This document shows, piece by piece, positions 8,336 through 15,200 of a stretch of DNA of 49,961 nt. The stretch is from Bradyrhizobium neotropicale (lineage in GTDB: Bacteria > Pseudomonadota > Alphaproteobacteria > Rhizobiales > Xanthobacteraceae). The stretch lies in the NCBI RefSeq assembly GCF_001641695.1, contig NZ_LSEF01000100.1, forward strand, positions 249,750 to 299,710. Reading direction: 5' to 3'. Numbering within the stretch: position 1 is the first letter of the stretch; the number at the start of each line of letters is the position of its first letter. Made by a program: the position numbers and the translations under genes. The notes under the pieces were generated by a model. That model searched no databases. It saw only the letters and a program-made list of their open reading frames with translations, and was not told the DNA's origin.

Positions 8336-9211
8336 ATGGCGAGTTGGTTCTACGCATCCGAGGGCAAGCAGCAGGGGCCCTATCCCGAAGCGCAATTCCG
8401 CGATCTCGTAAGCCAGGGTGTCGTCCGCCCGGACACGCTGGTGTGGACCGAGGGCATGGCCGGCTGGCAGAAGGCCGCCGAAATTCCCGGACTGATCGGG
8501 GGCGCCGGTGCGCCGCCGATGATCCCGACCGCCGGCGGCCCGCCGATGCGCGCCGGGACTGACCAACCGCTCACGGCCGATTTCAGTGTTTTCGGTCTGC
8601 TCGGTCGCACCATCGTGTTCATCATCGGCATGCTGCTGGTGATCCCCGCACCCTGGGTCGCCGTCTGGTTCTACAAATGGATCACGTCGCACATCCACGT
8701 GCCGGGTCGCCCGAATTTCGGCTTTGCCGGCCAGCCGATGGACATCTGGTGGGTGTTCATGGCCAACGGCCTCCTGACTTATGCCAGTTTCACCGGCATT
8801 TCGTTCGCGCCGCTCGTTGCGACGGTGATCAACGCCTTCCTCGCCTGGATGATCATCCGATGGATTGCGGCCAATCTCACCTCGAATGGCGAGCGGCTGC
8901 CGATCTCGTTTCAGGGCAGTGCGGTCGGCTATGTCGGCTGGTACCTGCTGTTGTTCATTTCCACCATCACCATCATCGGCTGGGCGTGGGTGATGGCGTT
9001 CTGGATGCGCTGGATCTGCCGCAACATCGAAGGCACGCGGCGCGAGGTTGTGTTCAGCGGCAGCGGTTGGGAGATCCTGTGGCGAACGTTCGTGTTCTCC
9101 TTGGCCTCGAGCTTCATCATCCCGATTCCGTGGATGCTGCGCTGGTACGGCCGCTGGTACGTGTCGCAATTCGCGCTCGCCGATCGCGGCGCGGTGAATC
9201 ACGGTTTCTGA
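8336..9211 (+). CDS. GYF_2-domain membrane protein (DUF898-like C-terminus)
   Basis: A 291-residue protein. Residues 3-55 form a GYF_2 domain (WFYASEGKQQGPYPEAQFRD, then the GW of GMAGWQKAAEIPG), a module that binds proline-rich peptides in eukaryotic relatives. A proline/glycine linker follows, then several hydrophobic segments in the remaining 200 residues with a W/R-rich repeated pattern reminiscent of DUF898 (YjgN-like) membrane proteins. The start at 8336 follows GAGGGGG. The function is unknown; the layout suggests a cytosolic sensing or docking domain on a membrane platform. It converges with tesB, whose stop lies only 1 base away. Confidence 0.75.
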   Translation: MASWFYASEGKQQGPYPEAQFRDLVSQGVVRPDTLVWTEGMAGWQKAAEIPGLIGGAGAPPMIPTAGGPPMRAGTDQPLTADFSVFGLLGRTIVFIIGMLLVIPAPWVAVWFYKWITSHIHVPGRPNFGFAGQPMDIWWVFMANGLLTYASFTGISFAPLVATVINAFLAWMIIRWIAANLTSNGERLPISFQGSAVGYVGWYLLLFISTITIIGWAWVMAFWMRWICRNIEGTRREVVFSGSGWEILWRTFVFSLASSFIIPIPWMLRWYGRWYVSQFALADRGAVNHGF

Positions 9212-9212
9212 A

Positions 9213-10073
9213 TTACTTCCGCTCGCGCACGGAGCCTTCCTGCGCGACGGACGCCACCAGCGTGCCGTCGGGCTTGAAGATCAGGCCGCGGGTCAATCCG
9301 CGGCCGTCCTGAGCGCTCGGCGAATCCTGCGAATAGAGCAGCCATTCGTCGGCGTGGAAGGGGCGGTGAAACCACATCGCGTGATCGAGGCTCGCCGGCA
9401 TCATGCGCTTGTCGAACAGCGTGCGGCCGTAACGCGCCATGACCGCATCCAGCAGTGAGAAGTCGGACGCATAGGCCAGCGCGCACATGTGCAGCGCCGG
9501 ATCGTCGGGCAGTTTGGCCGCTGTCTTGATCCAGACATTGATGCGGCCGTCCTCGATCTTCTGGCCGAAATAGCGGCCGATCTCGACCGGGCGCAGCTCG
9601 ATCGGACGATCGGATTCGTAGTAGCGGCGGATGAATTCCGGCATCTCGCGGAACATCGGCTGCTTGGCCACCTCCTCCGCCGTGAGCTTCTCCGGCGGCG
9701 GCACGTCGGGCATCTTGTCCTGGTGATCGAAGACGCCCTCCTCCTCGGCATGGAACGAAACCATGATCGAGAAGATCGCGTTGCCGTGCTGGATCGCGGT
9801 GACGCGGCGGGTCGAATAGCTCCTGCCGTCGCGCAGGCGCTCGACCTGGTAGATGATCGGGATCTGCGGATCGCCCGGCAGGATGAAATAGCAATGCAGC
9901 GAGTGCGGCAGCCGGCCTTCGACGGTGCGGCAGGCCGCAACCATCGCCTGCCCGATCACCTGCCCGCCGAACACCCGCTGCCAGCTCGTCTTCGGGCTGT
10001 TGCCGCGGAACAGATTCACCTCGAGCTGCTCGAGGTCGAGGATCGAAATGAGGTCGATCAGGCCTTTAGACAT
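9213..10073 (-). CDS. tesB: Acyl-CoA thioesterase II
   Basis: A 286-residue double-hotdog thioesterase. Conserved TesB signatures are the N-terminal FRGNSPKTSWQRVFGGQVIG and RRVTAIQHG. The C-terminal active-site residues are D in SLDHAMWFHRPF, S/T in YSQDSPSAQDGRG, and Q in VASVAQEGSVR. It hydrolyses medium- and long-chain acyl-CoA in the cytosol, probably as an overflow valve for beta-oxidation. The length is normal. It ends 1 base from the convergent GYF_2 gene and starts 235 bases from the divergent UbiH-type gene, with a repeat element between. Confidence 0.93.
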   Translation of the reverse strand: MSKGLIDLISILDLEQLEVNLFRGNSPKTSWQRVFGGQVIGQAMVAACRTVEGRLPHSLHCYFILPGDPQIPIIYQVERLRDGRSYSTRRVTAIQHGNAIFSIMVSFHAEEEGVFDHQDKMPDVPPPEKLTAEEVAKQPMFREMPEFIRRYYESDRPIELRPVEIGRYFGQKIEDGRINVWIKTAAKLPDDPALHMCALAYASDFSLLDAVMARYGRTLFDKRMMPASLDHAMWFHRPFHADEWLLYSQDSPSAQDGRGLTRGLIFKPDGTLVASVAQEGSVRERK

Positions 10074-10097
10074 GGCGGTGCTTTCCTGCTTGCCGTG

Positions 10098-10205
10098 TTT
10101 CCGGGTGCGCGTCAGCGCGAACCCGGAAAACCGGAAGTTATTGCGCGAGATTCCGGGTGATACCCGGGCCGCGCTTCGCGCGGTCCCATCGTATCGCCCC
10201 GGAAT
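10098..10205. repeat. Pair of palindromic intergenic repeats (CCGGGT type)
   Basis: Two imperfect hairpins lie side by side: TTTCCGGGT / ACCCGGAAA at 10098-10129 and ATTCCGGG / CCCGGAAT at 10150-10205, the latter with a nested GGGCCGCGC / GCGCGGTCC stem. They match the 'ATTCCGGG...CCCGGAAT' repeats also present at 23451, 24124 and 40523 in this window. Confidence 0.7.
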
Positions 10206-10308
10206 GACACACTGGGCCGTTCCGCCCTTGTTTCACCGCACTGTTTCGCCCACCTCAAGTCTGCTAGCAAGGCCCAGGAAAGCCGAAGCGTTTGCCGGGA
10301 ATTTGGGT

Positions 10309-11529
10309 ATGTCGGTACAGGGTAGCATTGTCATTGGTGGTGGCGCGTTTGCGGGCCTGGCGCTGGCGCTGGCGCTGCGCCAGGGGCTCGGGCCCGACGT
10401 GCCCGTCATCGTCGCCGATCCCGCGCTCAGCACACGGCCGAGCCGCGACCCGCGCGCCACCGCGATCGTTGCCGCCTGTCGGCGGCTGTTCGAGGTGATC
10501 GGCGCCTGGGACGACGTCAAGGGCGAGGCGCAGCCGATCCTCGACATGGTCGTCACGGATTCGCAGCTCGAGGACGCCACCCGTCCGGTGTTTTTGAACT
10601 TTGCCGGCGATGTCGCGCCGGGCGAGCCGTTCGCACATATGATCGAGAACCGCCGCCTGATCGATGCGCTGGTGGCGCGCGCGACAGCCGAGGGCGTCGA
10701 TCTCCGCGCCACTGCGGTGACGTCCTACGACTCACGCGCGGATGGCATCGACGTGACGCTCGGTGATGGCAGCGTTATTGCAGCGAGCTTGCTGATCGCC
10801 GCGGATGGCGCGAGGTCGAGGCTGCGCGAACGCGCCGGCATCCCCACCCATGGCTGGGAGTATGATCAATCCGGCATCGTCGTCACCGTCGGTCATGAGC
10901 GCGACCACGAGGGACGCGCCGAAGAGCACTTTCTGCCCGCGGGCCCGTTCGCGATCCTGCCGCTCACGGGCAAGCGTTCATCGCTGGTATGGACCGAACG
11001 ACGCGCGGAAGCTGCGCGCATCGTTGGCCTGAGCGAGGAGGATTTCCATGGCGAGCTCGAGCAGCGTTTCGGCCTGCATCTCGGTGAGGTGAAGGCGCTC
11101 GACAAGCCGCGCGCGTTCCCGCTGTCCTATTTCGTGGCGCGTTCCTTCATTGCCGAGCGCATGGCGCTGGTCGGCGATTCCGCCCACGTCATCCACCCCA
11201 TCGCCGGCCAGGGCCTCAACATGGGGCTGAAGGATGTCGCGGCGCTGGCCGAGGTGGTGGTCGACGCCGCGCGGCTCGGCATGGACATTGGCCAGGCCGA
11301 TGTGCTCGAACGCTACCAGCGCTGGCGCCGCTTCGACACCATGGCGATGGGTGTCGCGACCAACTCGCTGAACTTCCTGTTCTCCAACAAGTCGACGCTG
11401 CTGCGTACCGTGCGCGATATCGGCCTCGGTATCGTCGACCGCGCCCCGCCGCTGAAGAACATGTTCATCCGCCAGGCCGCCGGCCTCACCGGCGAAGTGC
11501 CGCGGTTGCTGAAGGGCGAGGCGTTGTGA
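10309..11529 (+). CDS. UbiH/UbiF/VisC-family FAD monooxygenase (ubiquinone biosynthesis)
   Basis: A 406-residue flavoprotein of the UbiH/COQ6 family, which hydroxylates the ring of ubiquinone precursors. The N-terminal dinucleotide-binding motif is SIVIGGGAFAGLALALALRQ, the middle DG motif is LLIADGARSRLRERAGI (seen as AADGARSRLR), and the second FAD motif is MALVGDSAHVIHPIAGQG followed by LNMGLKD. Which ring carbon it attacks cannot be read from sequence, so I give no symbol. The start is ATG at 10309, at the beginning of the FAD fold; upstream in-frame sequence is repeat-derived and not protein-like. It converges with a Trm112-like gene. Confidence 0.88.
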   Translation: MSVQGSIVIGGGAFAGLALALALRQGLGPDVPVIVADPALSTRPSRDPRATAIVAACRRLFEVIGAWDDVKGEAQPILDMVVTDSQLEDATRPVFLNFAGDVAPGEPFAHMIENRRLIDALVARATAEGVDLRATAVTSYDSRADGIDVTLGDGSVIAASLLIAADGARSRLRERAGIPTHGWEYDQSGIVVTVGHERDHEGRAEEHFLPAGPFAILPLTGKRSSLVWTERRAEAARIVGLSEEDFHGELEQRFGLHLGEVKALDKPRAFPLSYFVARSFIAERMALVGDSAHVIHPIAGQGLNMGLKDVAALAEVVVDAARLGMDIGQADVLERYQRWRRFDTMAMGVATNSLNFLFSNKSTLLRTVRDIGLGIVDRAPPLKNMFIRQAAGLTGEVPRLLKGEAL

Positions 11530-11540
11530 GGAGGCGGATT

Positions 11541-11579
11541 GTGAGTGGGGAATAGCGAGTAGGCCTATTCGCCACTCAC
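11541..11579. terminator. Bidirectional hairpin between convergent genes
   Basis: GTGAGTGGGGAATAG (11541-11555) pairs with CTATTCGCCACTCAC (11565-11579), 14 of 15 positions, around a 9-nt loop. It lies between the UbiH-type gene and the convergent Trm112-like gene. There is no U-tract, so this is a hairpin repeat that may serve as a weak two-way terminator. Confidence 0.5.
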
Positions 11580-11591
11580 CGTTCGCCACCC

Positions 11592-11789
11592 TCAATCGAT
11601 CTTGCGCGCCTCTTCCGGCAGCATGATCGGGATGCCGTCGCGGATCGGATAGGCGAGTTTTGCGCTGCGCGAGATCAGCTCCTGCCGGGCAGCGTCGAAT
11701 TCGAGCGGGCCCTTGGTCAATGGGCAGACCAGGATTTCCAGCAGCTTGGGATCGACGCTGTTTTCGGGGCGTTCGGTGGGCGCGTTCAT
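11592..11789 (-). CDS. Trm112-family small protein
   Basis: A 65-residue member of the Trm112/YcaR (UPF0434) family, with the core LLEILVCPLTKGPLEF, then AYPIRDGIPIMLPEEAR. Eukaryotic Trm112 activates several methyltransferases; the bacterial short forms have no firmly assigned role. Only one cysteine of the usual zinc-binding set is kept, so metal binding is doubtful. ATG at 11789 follows GGAG. The gene sits between the UbiH-type hydroxylase and a TetR gene, and no operon partner is evident. Confidence 0.85.
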   Translation of the reverse strand: MNAPTERPENSVDPKLLEILVCPLTKGPLEFDAARQELISRSAKLAYPIRDGIPIMLPEEARKID

Positions 11790-11870
11790 TATGGTCTCCG
11801 GCGGTCGGCTGCCTGTAGCACAGAAGCGGCAGCCGCCCAACGTCCATGTAACGGAATTGCTACGCGCGGA

Positions 11871-12404
11871 TCACGAGGCAGAGACCATCCGCAGGAGCTC
11901 GCCGAGCTGGATATTCAGCCGTGCCGCCGGCATAGGCGTGCCCGACAGGGCGAAACCGAGGAACGTCCAGTACAGGATCTGCGCGCGGGCCTCCGCCATC
12001 GCCGGGGCAAGCCCCCGCTTCGCCAGCAGCGCCTCGATATAGTCGAGCCTGCGGCGGTCGATGGCGCGGACCGCTGCTTGCGCCGCCGGATCGAACGCCG
12101 CCCAGTTGCGCACGGCCCGCTCGAGATCGAGCCGCGCGCCAAACGACCTGCGCAGCAAGGATTTCAGCGGCTCATCACTGTCCGCCTCGACGTCGGCGAT
12201 GATCTGCTCGGCCGCGATTTCGCGCCAGCGCTTCAGCACGGCCGCATGGAACGCGCCGAGATCGGCAAAATGCCAGTAGAAGCTGCCGCGCGAAACGCCC
12301 ATGGCTTTGGCCAGCGGATCGGCCTTGAGCGCGGTGAAGCCGCTTTTGCCGAGCGCCTTGAGGCCTTGTTTGATCCAGTCGTCGGCGGAGAGCTGTTCGG
12401 TCAT
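11871..12404 (-). CDS. TetR-family transcriptional regulator
   Basis: A 177-residue repressor-type protein. The N-terminal helix-turn-helix spans about residues 8-52 (IKQGLKALGKSGFTALKADP, then GVSRGSFYWHFADL). The C-terminal ligand domain is variable, as usual for TetR proteins, so the inducer is unknown. The start at 12404 is the one that opens the HTH domain directly; in-frame codons upstream run through the operator DNA. It is divergent from a small membrane protein gene, with two copies of an 18-bp palindrome in the 107-bp gap. This strongly suggests autoregulation plus control of that neighbour. Confidence 0.9.
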   Translation of the reverse strand: MTEQLSADDWIKQGLKALGKSGFTALKADPLAKAMGVSRGSFYWHFADLGAFHAAVLKRWREIAAEQIIADVEADSDEPLKSLLRRSFGARLDLERAVRNWAAFDPAAQAAVRAIDRRRLDYIEALLAKRGLAPAMAEARAQILYWTFLGFALSGTPMPAARLNIQLGELLRMVSAS

Positions 12405-12423
12405 GTCTGGTTCCGCTACCTGA

Positions 12424-12441
12424 CCATACAGTAGTGTATTG
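12424..12441. promoter_or_regulatory. Operator-like palindrome, copy 1
   Basis: CCATACAGTAGTGTATTG, an imperfect version of the perfect palindrome at 12469. It lies 20 bases from the TetR start. Centre-to-centre distance to the second copy is 45 bp, roughly four helical turns. Confidence 0.75.
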
Positions 12442-12468
12442 ACAGGCGCCGCGCCAGCGCCTATCTCA

Positions 12469-12486
12469 CCATACAGTACTGTATGG
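12469..12486. promoter_or_regulatory. Operator-like perfect palindrome, copy 2
   Basis: CCATACAGTACTGTATGG is a perfect 18-bp inverted repeat, 26 bases before the start of the rightward membrane-protein gene. Its length and symmetry fit a TetR dimer site, and the adjacent gene is a TetR regulator. Binding is inferred. Confidence 0.8.
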
Positions 12487-12511
12487 AAAACCATCGAATG
12501 GAGGCTTATCG

Positions 12512-12862
12512 ATGCGCGATCTGTTGCTCCAATGTTCCGGCGCCGCCGCGATCGTGATCGCGCTGATCCATGGTCTGCTCGGCGAAACAAAAGTGTTCAC
12601 CCGCGCCAGCATCGAACCGCCACGTCTGCGCACCCTCATTCGCCTGGTCTGGCAGGCCGGCACGGTGGCGTGGATCGGCGGCGGCGTGCTGCTTTTCGCC
12701 GTCCCTTGGATGGAGTCGAATCTCGCGCGTCATTGGATCATCGTGACGCTCGCGATTGTGTTCGGCTTTGCGGCACTAGCCAACGCCTGGGCGCACCGTG
12801 GACGCCATTTCGGCTGGATCGGGATGAGCGCCGTCGTCGCGATGGCACTTGCCGGCTACTGA
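12512..12862 (+). CDS. Small four-helix membrane protein, probable TetR target
   Basis: A 116-residue hydrophobic protein, not assigned to a characterised family. Four membrane segments are visible at about residues 5-23, 44-64, 73-92 and 100-115. A basic loop follows the first (VFTRASIEPPRLRTLIRLVW). Divergent placement from the TetR gene across two palindromic sites suggests repressor-controlled expression, possibly linked to stress from a small hydrophobic compound. This is inference. There is no obvious partner unless transcription runs on into the NAD(P)-binding protein 142 bases downstream. Confidence 0.7.
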   Translation: MRDLLLQCSGAAAIVIALIHGLLGETKVFTRASIEPPRLRTLIRLVWQAGTVAWIGGGVLLFAVPWMESNLARHWIIVTLAIVFGFAALANAWAHRGRHFGWIGMSAVVAMALAGY

Positions 12863-13004
12863 CCGTCCCTCGAACAAGGCGCCATGCCTTCAAATGCCAC
12901 GCCTCCAAATGGAGCCGTGCTATGGACGCCGCAATGGAGCCGCGCATGAGCACGACTGACGGACCACGGGCGAGCCGGTGCCCAGGGCTGACGGATGTTG
13001 AAGC

Positions 13005-13817
13005 ATGGCATTGACGCTAGTCACCGGCGGCACGGGCCATTTGGGTCAGGATATCGTCCGTCGCCTCGTCCGAGACGGGCACCGCGTTCGGGTTTTTGCG
13101 AGATCGCCGGGCACGCGATCGGATATCGAATGGGTCATCGGCGATCTTGCCACGGGCGCGGGACTGCGCGAGGCGCTGCGTGACGTTGACACCGTCATCA
13201 ATGCGGCGACCTTCTCGCCCATCGCGCGGCGCGGCGGCATTCGTCCCGTGGACTTCTTCCGGTCTCCCTCTGCCGTGGATGTCGAGGGAACGGAGCGCTT
13301 GCTGTCGCTCTGTCAGGAGACGTCGGTGCGACACGTCCTGCACGTCTCGATCGTCGGCCTTGAAGGGGCCACGTTGCCTTACGCCCGGGTCAAGCTCGCC
13401 GGCGAACGGCTGGTCCGCGCCTCCGCGACCCCGTGGTCTGTCGTTCGCGCGATGCCGTTCTACTATCTGCTTGACGCCATGCTCTCTGGCCTCGCCTGGC
13501 TTCCGGCATGGCCGGTGCCGACGACGTTGTTCAATCCCGTCGACACGTCGGATGTCGCCGATCATGTCGTGGCATATGCGTTCGACGGTGGACGCGGCGA
13601 ACGCGCGGAGATCGGCGGTCCCCAGGATCTCAGCCTTGTTGTGCTTGCCAGCCAATACCGGGATGCCCGCGGACTCAGCCGCAAGATCCTGCCGCTGGCC
13701 CTTTCGGAGGCGAGGGCACAGGGTATGGGCTTCGTCGTCAGCGGTGGCGTGCGCGGACGGCTCTCCTGGGCGGATTGGCTGCAGCGTCGGTATCAGGGCA
13801 TGCGAGGTTCAGGTTAG
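13005..13817 (+). CDS. NmrA-like / atypical SDR NAD(P)-binding protein
   Basis: A 270-residue protein with a Rossmann start (ALTLVTGGTGHLGQDIVRRL) typical of atypical short-chain dehydrogenases of the NmrA/HSCARG type. The segment ARVKLAGERLVRASATPWSV is the usual 'K-x-x-x-E' helix followed by the TIVRA-like strand (SVVRAMPFYY). The canonical YxxxK is replaced by YARVK at about residue 126, so catalysis is possible but not certain. Such proteins act as NAD(P)H sensors or as reductases on quinone-like substrates. It follows the TetR-controlled membrane gene after 142 bp on the same strand and may or may not belong to that regulon. Confidence 0.8.
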   Translation: MALTLVTGGTGHLGQDIVRRLVRDGHRVRVFARSPGTRSDIEWVIGDLATGAGLREALRDVDTVINAATFSPIARRGGIRPVDFFRSPSAVDVEGTERLLSLCQETSVRHVLHVSIVGLEGATLPYARVKLAGERLVRASATPWSVVRAMPFYYLLDAMLSGLAWLPAWPVPTTLFNPVDTSDVADHVVAYAFDGGRGERAEIGGPQDLSLVVLASQYRDARGLSRKILPLALSEARAQGMGFVVSGGVRGRLSWADWLQRRYQGMRGSG

Positions 13818-13903
13818 GAGCTGATCTCAACTCATGAGGCGTAAGGCCGCAGCGAGGTATCAAATACACGTTGCATGCGGGCGGCACAGAGGTTTTGGCC
13901 GAC

Positions 13904-13920
13904 GTTAGAATATATCTAAA
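13904..13920 (+). promoter_or_regulatory. Irr-type iron control element (ICE-like box)
   Basis: GTTAGAATATATCTAAA agrees at 12 of the 14 defined positions with the rhizobial ICE pattern TTTAGAA-N3-TTCTAAA bound by Irr. It lies 101 bases before the PepSY-like gene and opens the envelope redox cluster. In Bradyrhizobium, Irr sites inside a promoter repress under low iron and sites upstream can activate; I could not place the promoter, so the direction of control is open. Confidence 0.65.
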
Positions 13921-14021
13921 GCATTTTCAGGCCCGAACCGAGTTGACTCCGCTATCTCCTTTGCTTCCTTCGATCGCGCTTCGCGCTAGGCGTTGCGCAC
14001 ACGAAACAGGAGGAGATTTTC

Positions 14022-14300
14022 GTGAGGGTCATTCGCGTTGTTGCCATTGCACTGTCGATCGGGATGAGCATGGGGTCGGCGGCCATGGCCGACGGCTTCA
14101 AGAATTGCACCAAGCTCGACAAAGCGTCATGGAAGCCGGCAAGTGACGCCGAAGCCAAGGCCAAGGCGGCCGGCTATGAGGTGCGGCGCTCCAAGATCGA
14201 GGGTTCGTGCTATGAGGTCTATGGCGTGAAGGAAGGCAAGCTCTACGAGCTGTTCTACAGCCCCGAGGATCTCAGCCTGAAGCACACGATCGCAAAGTGA
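14022..14300 (+). CDS. PepSY-like small periplasmic protein
   Basis: A 92-residue precursor with a signal peptide (RVIRVVAIALSIGMSMGSAA, cleavage near AMA). The mature part of about 68 residues has the PepSY_2-like signature: a W near the start (KASWKPASDAEAKAKAAGY), then EVRRSKIEGSCYEVYGVKEG and a YSPEDL end. It contains two cysteines (NCTKL and GSCYEVY) that could form a disulfide. The start is GTG at 14022, supported by AGGAGGAG six bases upstream. PepSY-like proteins often accompany b-type cytochromes in metal or flavin redox systems. Cytochrome b561 begins 20 bases downstream, and an ICE-like box lies upstream. Confidence 0.82.
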   Translation: MRVIRVVAIALSIGMSMGSAAMADGFKNCTKLDKASWKPASDAEAKAKAAGYEVRRSKIEGSCYEVYGVKEGKLYELFYSPEDLSLKHTIAK

Positions 14301-14320
14301 CGGTCTAAGGTGATCCTGGC

Positions 14321-14914
14321 TTGAAGGAAGAAGCGGTGCCAGATGCGCGCGGGGTGGCCGGACGGCCCCCCGCGGACCGAACCGCTCCGCGGATGGTCGA
14401 GGTCTGGGACCTCCCGCTGCGGCTCTGGCACTGGCTCCTCGCCGGCTTCGTCCTGGTCGCGTGGTTCACGCCCACCGTCCATGACACCTTTCACCGCTTC
14501 GCTGGCTACAGCGTGATCGGGCTGTTGGCCTTCCGCCTGATTTGGGGCGTCTATGGCAGCCGCTATGCGCGCTTTCGCATGGTCGGGGTCAGGCTTCGCG
14601 CCGCGCCGCGCTATCTGCTGAATCTGCGCCGCGGCATGACCGGCCGCTATATCGGGCTCAACCCCGCCGGCACGTTGATGCTGGTGGCGTTACTGCTGAC
14701 GCTCGCCGTCTCTGCGATCTCAGGTGCGATGGCGGTGACGGTCACCTTCTTCGGCGTCTGGTGGGTCGAGGACACTCACGCCTATGCCTCGGATGCCGTC
14801 ATCGTGCTCGTCGTGCTGCATGTCGCGGGCGTGGTGCTGATGGCGATTCTCCAACGCGAAAACCTCGTGCGCGCGATGATCACGGGACGCAAGCGCATCC
14901 GCGGTCACTCCTGA
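14321..14914 (+). CDS. Cytochrome b561-family membrane protein
   Basis: A 197-residue four-helix cytochrome b561 / Ni-hydrogenase b-subunit type protein. The haem-ligand candidates are H37 in LRLWHWLLAG, H54/H58 in PTVHDTFHRFAGY, H153 in EDTHAYASDA and H167 in VVLHVAGVVL, the normal family pattern for two haems b. The likely role is electron transfer across or within the inner membrane, from quinol to a periplasmic acceptor. The open frame begins at a TTG with AAGG upstream; an ATG at 14393 (MVEVWDLPLR) is the alternative start and would remove a 24-residue hydrophilic lead. It forms an operon with the PepSY-like gene. Confidence 0.87.
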   Translation: MKEEAVPDARGVAGRPPADRTAPRMVEVWDLPLRLWHWLLAGFVLVAWFTPTVHDTFHRFAGYSVIGLLAFRLIWGVYGSRYARFRMVGVRLRAAPRYLLNLRRGMTGRYIGLNPAGTLMLVALLLTLAVSAISGAMAVTVTFFGVWWVEDTHAYASDAVIVLVVLHVAGVVLMAILQRENLVRAMITGRKRIRGHS

Positions 14915-15085
14915 GCACGGGTGGCTTCCGATCGAACTGTTGGAGCGCGATGGCAACGGCGCCGATTGAGGCCTGGACAGTCAATCCGAAATGCGCGAGT
15001 GCGTCTCCTAGTCCCACTCGTCTCTTTCTGTAGGGATTCCAATCATATCAACTGCTGACGCTGTAGCGGGAAGGAGTTTCTTTTA

Positions 15086-15102
15086 TTTATTCTAATTCTA
15101 AT
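15086..15102 (+). promoter_or_regulatory. Weak second ICE-like site before the porin gene
   Basis: TTTATTCTAATTCTAAT matches 10 of 14 defined ICE positions; the right half TTCTAA is good and the left half is poor. It lies 99 bases before the chosen porin start, almost the same distance as the stronger box has from its gene, in an unusually AT-rich part of the 286-bp gap. It is offered as a candidate only. Confidence 0.35.
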
Positions 15103-15200
15103 GTGGAGTGATTCTAGTCACGAATTTCCTTCTTCTGCTTCCCAAGAACGCTCTTGCCTGTTTTTCCTGCGGCCGGATGTCGCAATTCCTGGGGGCACGA

